This document shows positions 23,942 to 32,149 of a stretch of 34,633 nucleotides of DNA, in pieces. The notes under the pieces were generated by a model. The model was not told where the DNA came from. It made no database searches and was given only the letters and a program-made list of their open reading frames with translations. The position numbers and the translations under genes are program-made. Positions within the stretch are counted from its first letter, which is position 1. The number at the start of each line of letters is the position of its first letter. Location of the stretch: the NCBI RefSeq assembly GCF_003347515.1, contig NZ_QEII01000242.1, positions 1-34,633 of the forward strand, in the 5' to 3' direction. This stretch comes from Rhodoferax ferrireducens. GTDB taxonomy: Bacteria > Pseudomonadota > Gammaproteobacteria > Burkholderiales > Burkholderiaceae_C.

Positions 23942-25555
23942 CTAAATATTGCCGAGAATGTGGTCAACGCCTTTTTCGGCAACCATGATGGATGGCGCAT
24001 TGGTGTTGCACGACGGAACCCGCGGCATGACCGAGGCGTCCACGATCCGCAGGCCTTGGAGACCAATGAGCTTGAGGTCGGGCGTGACCACACTGAATGG
24101 ATCAGACGCCGGCCCCATCTTGCAAGTACCCACCGGATGGTGATCAGTCTTGGCATTGGCGCAGGCGTATTCAAAAAGATCCTCGTCGGTTTTGAGTCCG
24201 TCGCCGGGGAGCACCTCCGCCTTCACGTAGCGTTTCAGAGCGGGTTGGCGCAAAATTTCGCGGGCCAGGCGAAGGCCTTTGATCGCCATCTGCCGGTCGT
24301 AGGAATCTTCCCAATAGTTGGGGTCCAGCAAGGGTGCCGCCGCGGGGTCTTTGCTGGCGAGGCGTACCGTTCCACGCGAGCGGGGCCGCAAATAGGCAGT
24401 GTTCAGTGTGACTCCTGAGTGTTTCATCTTAGCGACACCGGCCTCGATGCCCGAGCCCAATCCCAAGTGAAACTGAATATCCGGTGAGCGTGCATTCTCA
24501 GCGGGGTCGGCATACCAGAATCCACCTGTTTCAAACAGGCTGGATGCCACGGGCCCTTGCTTGAACAGTAGATATTGCAGTCCTGCCCATGCCGCATAGT
24601 GCGGCTTGTTGAACCTGTCGTAGGTGTGATCGCCGGTGCATTCCGCAATGACAAACAAGTCCAGATGATCCTGCAAGTTTGAACCCACGCCGGGCAGGTT
24701 ATGCACCACGGGCACACCCACGGCGCGAAGATGGTCTGCCGGGCCAATGCCCGACTGCATTAACAATTTTGGCGACCCGATGGCGCCGGACGAGACGATC
24801 ACTTCCCGGTCAGCGTGCAGACGAACAGGCGTCTTGCTTGCGCCCTGCACCACTTCCACCGCGACCGCTCGCCCGTTTTCGACCAGTACGCGCGTCGCCA
24901 CCGTTTGCATCATCACCGACAGATTGGCGCGATCGCGTATGGGACGCAAGTAAGCGACCGACGTGGATGAACGTCGTGCGTTCAACTGGGTCAACTGGTA
25001 GTAACCCAAGCCGGCCTGATGCTCCCCGTTAAAGTCGGGATTGAACGGGATGCCGAGCTCTTGCCCGGCCTGAAAATAGGCTTCGCAAATCGGAAGCGGA
25101 CTGATCGGATTGGAGACGCCCAGCGGGCCACCGTAGCCGTGGTAACGATTGGCATAGCGCTGGTTGTTCTCGGACCGCTTGAAATAGGGCAACACGTCTT
25201 CATAACCCCAGCCCGTGGCACCTTCCTCGCTGACCCATTCGTCGTAGTCCGCGGGAACGCCGCGTGTGTATAACTGGGCATTGATCGAGGAGCCCCCGCC
25301 GATCACCTTGGCCTGGGTGTAGTTCAGAACTCTGTTCTTCAGGTGCTTTTGCGGCACGGTTTGCCAGCCCCACGAGCCAATGCCCTTGGTCATTTTGGCA
25401 AAGCCGGCAGGCCAGTGGAAGAAGGGGTGACCGTCGGTTCCACCCGCTTCAAGTAGCAGAACCTTGACCGTGGGGTCGGCACTCAGGCGATGCGCCAATA
25501 CGCAGCCGGCCGATCCCCCGCCGGTGATGATGTAGTCGTAACTTGCAGTTTTCAT
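23942..25555 (-). CDS. GMC-family FAD oxidoreductase (choline dehydrogenase-like)
   Basis: The protein has 537 residues. The FAD dinucleotide fold opens with YDYIITGGGSAGCVLAHRLS and LLLEAGG. GMC signatures include AKVIGGGSSINAQLYTRG and SSGAIGSPKLLMQSGIGP. The catalytic His is in HHPVGTCKMG and the partner Asn in SCNTNAPSIMVAEK near the C-terminus. There is no signal peptide. It oxidises an alcohol group on an unknown substrate. The ATG overlaps the SDR stop codon (ATGA), so the enzymes are made together. The sequence alone cannot decide between choline, polyol and sugar as substrate; the sugar-type transporter in the operon favours a sugar or polyol. Confidence 0.92.
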   Translation of the reverse strand: MKTASYDYIITGGGSAGCVLAHRLSADPTVKVLLLEAGGTDGHPFFHWPAGFAKMTKGIGSWGWQTVPQKHLKNRVLNYTQAKVIGGGSSINAQLYTRGVPADYDEWVSEEGATGWGYEDVLPYFKRSENNQRYANRYHGYGGPLGVSNPISPLPICEAYFQAGQELGIPFNPDFNGEHQAGLGYYQLTQLNARRSSTSVAYLRPIRDRANLSVMMQTVATRVLVENGRAVAVEVVQGASKTPVRLHADREVIVSSGAIGSPKLLMQSGIGPADHLRAVGVPVVHNLPGVGSNLQDHLDLFVIAECTGDHTYDRFNKPHYAAWAGLQYLLFKQGPVASSLFETGGFWYADPAENARSPDIQFHLGLGSGIEAGVAKMKHSGVTLNTAYLRPRSRGTVRLASKDPAAAPLLDPNYWEDSYDRQMAIKGLRLAREILRQPALKRYVKAEVLPGDGLKTDEDLFEYACANAKTDHHPVGTCKMGPASDPFSVVTPDLKLIGLQGLRIVDASVMPRVPSCNTNAPSIMVAEKGVDHILGNI

Positions 25556-26319
25556 AATTTTGGAATGGATATGCCACCATCCACATGGATGACGCTGCCG
25601 GTAGAAAAATTCAGTTGCCCATCAGCCAGCGCTGCAACAGCCCGAGCAACATCGGAGGGATAGCCCCAGCGCCCCGTGGGCACCAGGCCATCGGCAATGC
25701 GTTGGTCATAGGTCGCGGAGACGCCCTCGGTCATGGGGGTGCGAATAACGCCGGGACGCAGCTCGAACACCGCGATGCCTGACGGGGCCAGTCTTAAAGC
25801 AAACAGCTTGGTCAGCATGCCAAGTCCTGACTTTGACAGGCAGTATTCCCCTCGTTCAATGGACGCCATCTCAACACTGACGGAAGATATGGTCACGATG
25901 GATCTGGGTGCGGGCGATGGAACGGCCACCATGTGGCGGGCAACGCCCTGTGTAAAGAAGAACGTTCCGCGCAGATTGACCCCCAGTACCCGGTCGAATG
26001 ACTGAGGGGTCACGTCCAGCAGATCGCCTCGGCTTGGCGCGGGGATTCCGGCGTTATTGACCAGGCAGGCAATGGGCCCGCCCCACTGATGAATGGCTTC
26101 AATCAAGGGGTCGTGGTGTTCGGTTTGCCCGAGGTCCGACTCAAATAACCTGCCGCGGGCACCATGGTCTGCGATGGCTTGCAGCGTTTCCTCGGCACCC
26201 GAGCTTTCAATATCGGTGAGTGCCAAATCAAAACCACGTGCAGCCAACTCAATTGCGATCTCGGCACCGATGCCGCGGCGGGCGCCGGTCACCAGCGCGA
26301 GGGGGCGGGATTTCGTCAT
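25552..26319 (-). CDS. Short-chain dehydrogenase/reductase (SDR)
   Basis: From the ATG at 26319 the protein has 255 residues, the classical SDR size. The cofactor motif TGARRGIGAEIA is near residue 12, NNAG near 87, and the catalytic Ser and Tyr-x3-Lys are in ISSVSVEMASIERGEYCLSK. The ending TGSVIHVDGGISIPKL is typical of the FabG-like group. An Asp after strand two (TDIESSG) favours NAD over NADP. Its ATG overlaps the stop of the Cys-rich GMC gene and its stop overlaps the next GMC start, both as ATGA. It probably oxidises or reduces a hydroxyl/keto group of the operon's substrate. Confidence 0.92.
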   Translation of the reverse strand: MTKSRPLALVTGARRGIGAEIAIELAARGFDLALTDIESSGAEETLQAIADHGARGRLFESDLGQTEHHDPLIEAIHQWGGPIACLVNNAGIPAPSRGDLLDVTPQSFDRVLGVNLRGTFFFTQGVARHMVAVPSPAPRSIVTISSVSVEMASIERGEYCLSKSGLGMLTKLFALRLAPSGIAVFELRPGVIRTPMTEGVSATYDQRIADGLVPTGRWGYPSDVARAVAALADGQLNFSTGSVIHVDGGISIPKL

Positions 26320-27827
26320 ATGAATACCTTGTCGCGCAAATGTTGTCCCACCCGCAAGGCCTGGGCGGCAACGGTCAATGCCGGATTGACTGCCGCGGAA
26401 GATGGAAAAAATCCGGCATCCACAACATACAAATTGTCGTGATCCCACGCCTTGCACAGGGGGTCCAGCGCCGAAGTCGCCGGATCACGCCCGAAACGCA
26501 CCGTGCCGCATTGGTGTGACACTACATCCGTACCAAATGACTTCGCCAGGACGAGGGGGTAGCCTGTAGCACGAAGAATCTGCTTGCACTTGGCGACCCA
26601 GCGATGGTGGGCCTTCAAGTTGCTGCGATGCCAATGGAGATTGATGGCCCCGTCTTCGCGAATCGTGACCCGGCTTTCCGGGTGGGGCAAGTCTTCGCTT
26701 TGTGCATACCAGTCCACACTGCGCGAGGCCAAAGCCGAACGAAGAAACCTGGGCACCGCAGCCAAAGGGCCGCGCAACATGGGCTCGCGAATTTTTCCGA
26801 GCAACTGAAGACTGCCCAATGGGGTGTTACGTTCATCGTCGCCAAAATAGTAGTCATGCACCGCCAAGGTCTTGGGAAACCGGGTGGTATTGAATTTGAA
26901 GGGATGAACAGCCATCAAGGCGCTGGTGTTGTGCGTCATGTAATGACGTCCGACGACATCCGAGCTGTTGGCCAAACCCCTTGGATGTTGGGGATTGGCA
27001 GATCGCAGCAACAAGGCCGCCGAATTGACCGCGCCGGCACTCAACACAAATGTATTCGCCGTGATTCGCTCCCTGCGGCCATTGATCACCACATCGACCG
27101 CCACGACCTTCTTTCCCGTGGCGTCGGTCAGGAGCCTTTCCACCAAGGCTTGCGACCGCAGCTTGATGTTCTTGTGGCGCAATGCAGGCTGAATCAAGCG
27201 CGTGTCGGCATCCCCCTTGGCGTCGATCTTGCAGGGAAAGGCGTCACAGTTGGCACAGCGAACGCATTTTCCATTGACACCAAAATCAACCGCGCTGGGC
27301 ATGGGAAAAGGAGTCAGACCCTGAGCCCGCAAGCGTCGGGCAATTTCGCCGATGACAGGCTCATGCGGAATCGGTTCATGGGCATACGGCGAACTGCGGG
27401 GTGGATCGGTCGGATCGAGGCCCGCCTGTCCGCGCACCCCAAACAAGAACTCGGCCTGGTTGTACCAGGATTCCAGATCCCCATAGCGAATGGGCCAAGC
27501 GGGTGAAACACCCTCTTCATGCACCAGCGATTCAAAATCCTTTTCGCGAAATCGAAACATGGCCGTGCCATAGAACTTGGTATTCCCGCCCACAAAATAG
27601 AACATGCCGGGCTTGAATGGCCGTTGGTCGGCCCACCAAGTCTCATCCGTGCGGTACCGGTGATCACAGAACACCGCTTCAGGATCCCAATTCTGCGCCT
27701 CTCTGGGCAATGCCGGCCCCCGCTCCAAAATCAATACGCGGGCATTGCTGCCGGCAAGTTGGAGCGCGATCGAGCCCCCGCCTACGCCCGAGCCGATGAT
27801 CACCACGTCATAGGATGTATCAGTCAT
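26316..27827 (-). CDS. GMC-family FAD oxidoreductase with a Cys-rich motif
   Basis: From the ATG at 27827 the protein has 503 residues (a TTG at 27836 is less likely). It begins SYDVVIIGSGVGGGSIALQLA, and FYFVGGNTKFYGTAMFR is the FAD-contact region. The catalytic His is in SHQCGTVRFG and the C-terminal motif is DAGFFPSSAAVNPALTVAAQALR. Around residue 195 it has CVRCANCDAFPC, a C-x2-C-x2-C-x4-C motif seen in a subgroup of bacterial GMC proteins and suggestive of a metal or Fe-S site; that is inference. Its stop overlaps the SDR start, and the transporter ATPase stops 5 bases upstream of it. It is only distantly similar to the other GMC enzyme, so the two probably oxidise different positions or substrates. 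Confidence 0.91.
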   Translation of the reverse strand: MTDTSYDVVIIGSGVGGGSIALQLAGSNARVLILERGPALPREAQNWDPEAVFCDHRYRTDETWWADQRPFKPGMFYFVGGNTKFYGTAMFRFREKDFESLVHEEGVSPAWPIRYGDLESWYNQAEFLFGVRGQAGLDPTDPPRSSPYAHEPIPHEPVIGEIARRLRAQGLTPFPMPSAVDFGVNGKCVRCANCDAFPCKIDAKGDADTRLIQPALRHKNIKLRSQALVERLLTDATGKKVVAVDVVINGRRERITANTFVLSAGAVNSAALLLRSANPQHPRGLANSSDVVGRHYMTHNTSALMAVHPFKFNTTRFPKTLAVHDYYFGDDERNTPLGSLQLLGKIREPMLRGPLAAVPRFLRSALASRSVDWYAQSEDLPHPESRVTIREDGAINLHWHRSNLKAHHRWVAKCKQILRATGYPLVLAKSFGTDVVSHQCGTVRFGRDPATSALDPLCKAWDHDNLYVVDAGFFPSSAAVNPALTVAAQALRVGQHLRDKVFI

Positions 27828-27832
27828 GGCGT

Positions 27833-28948
27833 TCAAGCGATCAGCGCCTCCGTATCCACATCAAAGCAAACCAGCTTGGCCAGGTCGAGAAGAAACCGGG
27901 TTTCTTGCCCCACCACAAGTGCCACTTCTGGCTCCAGAATCGCCGTAAGTTCAAAACCGGCCAGGTTCAGAACCACCAGCGTATTCGCGCCTGTAGGTTC
28001 GATGACTTCTACCTTCGCGCTCACGGTGCGCTGCGTCGGCGTGGGGGCTATGCCGTCAGTTGCCAGGCCGATGGCTTCGGCGCGGATGCCTGCGATGACT
28101 TCCTGACCCAGGTAAGACCGCAATCCAGCCAACCGTTCGGGCAAGGCGATATGCACCTTGGGCCGTTCCCCCAATTGAAACGCCAGTGCCAGCGCGCCGT
28201 CTTGTTCCACGACCCGTGCTTTGGCAAGATTCATCCGGGGCGACCCCATAAAGCTGGCCACGAAGGTATTGGCCGGGCGGTTGTAAACCTCGTGCGGCGT
28301 TCCCAATTGCTGAACCACGCCGCCCTTCATGACGGCGATACGGGTTGCCAAGGTCATGGCTTCAATCTGATCATGGGTCACATACACGATGGTTGATTTA
28401 AGGCGCTGGTGCAGCTTCTTGATTTCAGTTCGCATATCCAGGCGAAGTTGCGCATCGAGGTTGGACAATGGTTCATCAAAGAGATACAGCTTGGGCTCGC
28501 GCGCCAGTGCGCGGCCGATGGCGACACGCTGACGCTGCCCCCCCGACAGTTGCCGCGGCTTTCGGTCCAGCAGGTGTTCAATCTGCAGCAATTTCGCCAC
28601 CCCTTTGACTCGCTCGGTCCGAATTTCCTTGGGCACCTTGCGCATCTGCAGCGGAAACTCGATGTTCTTGGCCACCGTCATGTTGGGATACAACGCATAG
28701 GACTGAAACACCATGGAGATGTTTCGATCTGCCGGTGCGACGTGTGTGATGTCCTGCCCATCCAGACGCAACAGACCGCCCGTCGGCTCGTCCAGTCCCG
28801 CAATAATGTTCATCAAGGTACTCTTGCCACAACCGCTTGGCCCCACGAGCACAAGGAACTCTCCATCGGCCAGAGTGATGGATATGTCATGAAGAATCTG
28901 AACTGCGTCAAAACTCTTTTTGATACTGATTAAATCGAGCGAAGCCAT
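27833..28948 (-). CDS. Sugar ABC transporter ATPase, MalK/UgpC type
   Basis: From the ATG at 28948 the protein has 371 residues. Walker A GPSGCGKS lies at 36-43, Q-loop Gln82 in VFQSYALYP, signature LSGGQRQR at 134-141 and Walker B LYLFDEP at 154-160. The C-terminal regulatory TOBE/OB region (about 240-371) with GIRAEAIGLATDG is typical of MalK, UgpC and MsmK. This region differs from enteric MalK in its final part. It energises import of a carbohydrate with the two permeases encoded just upstream, 4 bases away. The upstream ATG at 28990 overlaps the permease gene and is not favoured. Confidence 0.94.
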   Translation of the reverse strand: MASLDLISIKKSFDAVQILHDISITLADGEFLVLVGPSGCGKSTLMNIIAGLDEPTGGLLRLDGQDITHVAPADRNISMVFQSYALYPNMTVAKNIEFPLQMRKVPKEIRTERVKGVAKLLQIEHLLDRKPRQLSGGQRQRVAIGRALAREPKLYLFDEPLSNLDAQLRLDMRTEIKKLHQRLKSTIVYVTHDQIEAMTLATRIAVMKGGVVQQLGTPHEVYNRPANTFVASFMGSPRMNLAKARVVEQDGALALAFQLGERPKVHIALPERLAGLRSYLGQEVIAGIRAEAIGLATDGIAPTPTQRTVSAKVEVIEPTGANTLVVLNLAGFELTAILEPEVALVVGQETRFLLDLAKLVCFDVDTEALIA

Positions 28949-28952
28949 GCTG

Positions 28953-29855
28953 TTATCCCTTAACTGATCCGGCCATGAGGCCACGAACAAAATACTTACC
29001 AGAAACCATGTAAACGATGAGGGTCGGCAAGGCGGCTATGAACGCGCCTGCGAAGTGAACGTTGTATTCCTTGACGCCAGTAGAACTGCTCACGAGGTTG
29101 TTCAGTGCCACAGTCAGTGGAAAGGAGGTGTAATCGCTGAACGAGGCACCAAACAAGAACTCGTTCCAGATGTTGGTGAACTGCCAGATCACGGTCACCA
29201 CAATGATGGGCGCGCTATTGGGTAGCAAGATGCGAAAGAGAACACCGAAGAAGTTGGCACCGTCCATTCGAGCCGAGCGCACCAGCTCGATGGGGAACGC
29301 CGCGTAGTAGTTGCGAAAGAACAGCGTTGTGAACCCGATGCCGTAGACCACGTTGACGAAAACAAGCCCTTTAACGGTACCTGCGAGTCCCAGCATTCCC
29401 AGAGTCTTCGCCATCGGGATCAGGACAATCTGAAATGGAATAAAAACGGAGAACAGCATGGCCGCGAAAAGAATATTCGCGCCGCGCATTTTGAACTGCG
29501 TCAGGATGTAGCCATTGAGCGCACCGATGAGGGTCGAGATGATGACTGCGGGCACGACCAACAAAAACGAATTGATGAAGTAAGGCCTTAGCCCGGTTGG
29601 CTGTACCCCGATCTGGGCGGTGCTCCATGCCGTTAGCCAGGGCTCAATCGTCCAGGCGACGGGCAGTGACATCAGGTCACCGCTGCGGATTTCATCCAGC
29701 GGTTTGAGTGAATTGACCACCATCACGTAGACCGGCAGTATGAACAGCAATGCCGTCGCAATCAAGATTCCATACAACAACACCCGACCCGCCGTGGCGG
29801 CGATTTGGCCGGTCTTGGGATTGTGAGGAGGTATCAGGGAAGAGATATTAGCCAT
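28953..29855 (-). CDS. Sugar ABC transporter permease, MalG type
   Basis: From the ATG at 29855 the protein has 300 residues with six predicted membrane segments (first about 23-45). The cytoplasmic EAA loop that docks to the ATPase is PIELVRSARMDGANFFGVLFRILLPNSAPI, with the conserved Gly and I-LP spacing of the CUT1 family. The C-terminus reads YFVRGLMAGSVKG, the standard MalG ending. The start overlaps the end of the MalF-type gene by 8 bases. It forms the inner-membrane channel with that partner. Confidence 0.94.
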   Translation of the reverse strand: MANISSLIPPHNPKTGQIAATAGRVLLYGILIATALLFILPVYVMVVNSLKPLDEIRSGDLMSLPVAWTIEPWLTAWSTAQIGVQPTGLRPYFINSFLLVVPAVIISTLIGALNGYILTQFKMRGANILFAAMLFSVFIPFQIVLIPMAKTLGMLGLAGTVKGLVFVNVVYGIGFTTLFFRNYYAAFPIELVRSARMDGANFFGVLFRILLPNSAPIIVVTVIWQFTNIWNEFLFGASFSDYTSFPLTVALNNLVSSSTGVKEYNVHFAGAFIAALPTLIVYMVSGKYFVRGLMAGSVKG

Positions 29856-30714
29856 TTTTGACCTTCCGCATTTCGCTGAATAAATAGGGCACGACAACGA
29901 AACCAATGGCCAGCAGCATCAGAACCGAGCTGGCCGCGCCAACCGCCATTTCATTGCGAGTGAAGGTGTACTGGTACATGAAGACCGAAGGCAGCCAGGT
30001 CGAGCGTCCGGGTCCGCCGTTGGTAAGCGCGATGACGAGGTCATAAGACTTGATGGCCATGTGCGCAAGAATCACAAAGGCAGAGACAAATACGGGTCCC
30101 AGCTGCGGAATGATGATGTACAAATAAATCTGCCAGGTCTTGGCCCCGTCCAGGCGTGCCGCGTTGACTTGCTCCGCATCAACGCCCCGTAGACCTGCCA
30201 AAAACATGGCCATCACGAAGCCGGTGGTTTGCCACACAGCGGCGATGACCACGCAGTAAATGGCCATCTCTGAATCCTTGATCCAGCCAAAGGCAAAGTT
30301 CTCCCAACCCAAGGTCTTCAGTGTGTGCTCCAAGCCCACACCCGGATCCAGCAACCACTTCCAGGCGGTGCCGGTGACAATGAAAGACAGTGCCATGGGA
30401 TACAGAAAGACGGACCGGAAAGCACTCTCCGCGCGAACCTTCTGGTCAATGAGAATCGCAAGGGTCAGGCCCAGTGCCATCGCAATCAGGATATACAGTG
30501 ACGCAAACACCCACAGATTGGAAAGCGACACCGCCCAGTTCTCGAGGCCGAGAAGACGCGTGTAACTGGCAGTTCCCGTCCACGCATATGACGGCATTAG
30601 CGTCGAGGACGTGAACGACAAATAGACCGTGAACATGATAAAGCCATAGACACAGACCACGACCAACAAGGCACTGGGACCCAGTAGAAGCTTTGGTAAA
30701 AAACCAGCTTTCAT
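29848..30714 (-). CDS. Sugar ABC transporter permease, MalF type
   Basis: The protein has 288 residues with six predicted membrane segments, beginning around 8-33. The EAA loop is GVDAEQVNAARLDGAKTWQIYLYIIIPQLGPV, and LTNGGPGRSTWLPSVFMYQYTF is the conserved CUT1 segment near the C-terminus. It has no large periplasmic P2 loop, unlike enteric MalF. It pairs with the MalG-type protein. It is separated from the binding-protein gene by 77 bases that contain a strong stem-loop, a common arrangement for expressing more binding protein than permease. Confidence 0.94.
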   Translation of the reverse strand: MKAGFLPKLLLGPSALLVVVCVYGFIMFTVYLSFTSSTLMPSYAWTGTASYTRLLGLENWAVSLSNLWVFASLYILIAMALGLTLAILIDQKVRAESAFRSVFLYPMALSFIVTGTAWKWLLDPGVGLEHTLKTLGWENFAFGWIKDSEMAIYCVVIAAVWQTTGFVMAMFLAGLRGVDAEQVNAARLDGAKTWQIYLYIIIPQLGPVFVSAFVILAHMAIKSYDLVIALTNGGPGRSTWLPSVFMYQYTFTRNEMAVGAASSVLMLLAIGFVVVPYLFSEMRKVKNG

Positions 30715-30752
30715 GTTGTTAACTCCAAAATTAAACGATTTCCGGCTAATGT

Positions 30753-30784
30753 GAGAGAGCGGGCTTCGATCATCCCGCCCTCTC
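30753..30784 (-). terminator. Stem-loop between binding-protein gene and permease genes (attenuator or mRNA stabiliser)
   Basis: On the minus-strand transcript an 11-base stem (30774-30784 with 30753-30763) forms around a 10-base loop, with one G-U pair and all other pairs Watson-Crick. It starts 7 bases after the stop of the binding-protein gene. No U-tract follows, so it more likely protects the upstream message or reduces read-through than ends transcription fully. Confidence 0.65.
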
Positions 30785-30791
30785 CTGCTTT

Positions 30792-32030
30792 TTAGCCCTT
30801 CGCAGCCGCGGCCAGTTCAGCAGCCGCCTTCTTCGAGTCAATCTGACCGTTGAAGTGTCGGGTCACCACGTCGTAGAAGGCGTTCTTGATGGACGCCGGC
30901 ACGGTATGACCCTGCGCCATCGATCCGACCAAGGTATTGTTTTTATTGGCTTCAGCCAAATCCTTGATGGCTTTCTTGCCACAGTCGTCAAATGCAGCGT
31001 CCGACACATCGGTACGGGCAGGCGCGGAGCCCTTCACGACATTGAATGCGGACTGGAAGCCCGGGTTCAAAATGGCCGAGGCCAATTTCGTTTGCGCGGC
31101 CACTTTGTCCGCGCCGACCTTGAACATCGCAAACTGGTCAGCATTGAACGACACGATGCCCTGCGTGCCAGGCACACGGAAACACAGGAAGTCTTTTCCG
31201 GGGACCTTCTTGGCCGCGATGAACTCGCCCTTGGCCCAGTCTCCCATGATCTGGAAACCGGCCTTGCCGCTGATCACCATGCCGGCTGCCACATTCCAGT
31301 CGCGACCGGAAAAGTCCTTGTCCGCGTATTTCCGCAATTGCGACATGCGGTCAAACGCCTTGATCATCGTGGGAGAATTCAAGGCCTTTTGATCAAGGTC
31401 AATGAAGGCTTTTTTGTAGAAATCCAGGCCACCGGCTGACAAGACAACACCGTCGAACATCGTGGTTTCTTGCCAGGGCTGGCCCCCTTGCGCCAGACCA
31501 ATGAATCCCGCTTTTTGCACCTTGTCAAGGGCGGCGATGAAGTCGTCCCAGGTTTTCGGCTCGGCTTTTACGCCGGCTTTTTCCAAGACCGCCTTATTGG
31601 CCCACACCCAATTGGTGGAATGCACATTGACGGGCGCAGCAACCCACTTGCCATTGAACTTGGAAAACTTCTGCAAGGCCAACGGCACCGTCTTGTCCCA
31701 GCCTTCTTTGTTGGCCAGATCATTCATGTCGGCGAGCACGCCTTGCTTGGCCCAGTCCTGGATGTCAAATCCCAACATCTGCACGGCTGCGGGCGGGTTG
31801 CCCGAGGTCACGCGCGCGCGCACTGCCGTCATCGCCTGCTCACCGCCACCACCTGCGACCGGCATGTCGTTCCATTTAATGCCTTCTTTTTCAAGATTAC
31901 CTTTAAGAACGCCAAGTGCAGCGGCTTCGCCTCCGGCCGTCCACCAGTGCAGTACCTCGACCGCCTGTTGTGCCATCGCCGGCGCCGTGAAAGCGATCGC
32001 AATTGTCAGGCTCAGTATTTTCTTTTTCAT
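30792..32030 (-). CDS. Periplasmic sugar-binding protein of the ABC importer (glucose/mannose-type, GtsA-like)
   Basis: The 412-residue protein has a signal peptide of 20 residues ending AMA. The mature chain opens with [19 protein letters not shown], then [18 protein letters not shown] and [38 protein letters not shown] (182-187) and MGDWAKGEF (262-270) are ligand-cleft segments typical of the glucose/mannose-type binding proteins in CUT1 systems; the resemblance to Pseudomonas GtsA is from memory. This makes an aldose or a glucose-like glycoside a plausible ligand. It is the first gene of the twelve-gene run and has an AGGAGA ribosome site. A shorter, signal-less relative is encoded later in the operon. 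Confidence 0.93.
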   Translation of the reverse strand: MKKKILSLTIAIAFTAPAMAQQAVEVLHWWTAGGEAAALGVLKGNLEKEGIKWNDMPVAGGGGEQAMTAVRARVTSGNPPAAVQMLGFDIQDWAKQGVLADMNDLANKEGWDKTVPLALQKFSKFNGKWVAAPVNVHSTNWVWANKAVLEKAGVKAEPKTWDDFIAALDKVQKAGFIGLAQGGQPWQETTMFDGVVLSAGGLDFYKKAFIDLDQKALNSPTMIKAFDRMSQLRKYADKDFSGRDWNVAAGMVISGKAGFQIMGDWAKGEFIAAKKVPGKDFLCFRVPGTQGIVSFNADQFAMFKVGADKVAAQTKLASAILNPGFQSAFNVVKGSAPARTDVSDAAFDDCGKKAIKDLAEANKNNTLVGSMAQGHTVPASIKNAFYDVVTRHFNGQIDSKKAAAELAAAAKG

Positions 32031-32087
32031 GGAATGTCTCCTATCAAACTAAGGTTGGGGCGATGTCTTGGCAGCGCCCGGTGAATT

Positions 32088-32103
32088 GCCATATGGATAT
32101 GGC
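32088..32103. promoter_or_regulatory. Candidate operator, perfect 7-2-7 inverted repeat ahead of the sugar operon
   Basis: Arms GCCATAT and ATATGGC flank two bases. The site lies just downstream of the proposed -10 of the operon promoter, 58 bases before the binding-protein ATG, where a bound repressor would block transcription. The obvious candidate protein is the operon's own RpiR regulator; that link is inference. I saw no second copy in the window. Confidence 0.5.
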
Positions 32104-32132
32104 GGTATACATTCGAACTGTGTCCAGCTCAA
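32104..32132 (-). promoter_or_regulatory. Candidate sigma-70 promoter of the sugar-uptake operon
   Basis: Read on the minus strand, TTGAGC (32127-32132) and TATACC (32104-32109) are separated by 17 bases. Each matches four of six consensus bases. It lies in the 119-base gap between the ALDH gene end and the binding-protein start, directly beside the palindrome at 32088-32103. Read-through from the upstream genes is also possible. Confidence 0.4.
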
Positions 32133-32149
32133 ATGAATCTGTATGGCAC

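Noticed and set aside
26604..27506. 300-residue plus-strand frame over the Cys-rich GMC gene
   Set aside because: It has no domain and is antisense to a clear flavoenzyme.
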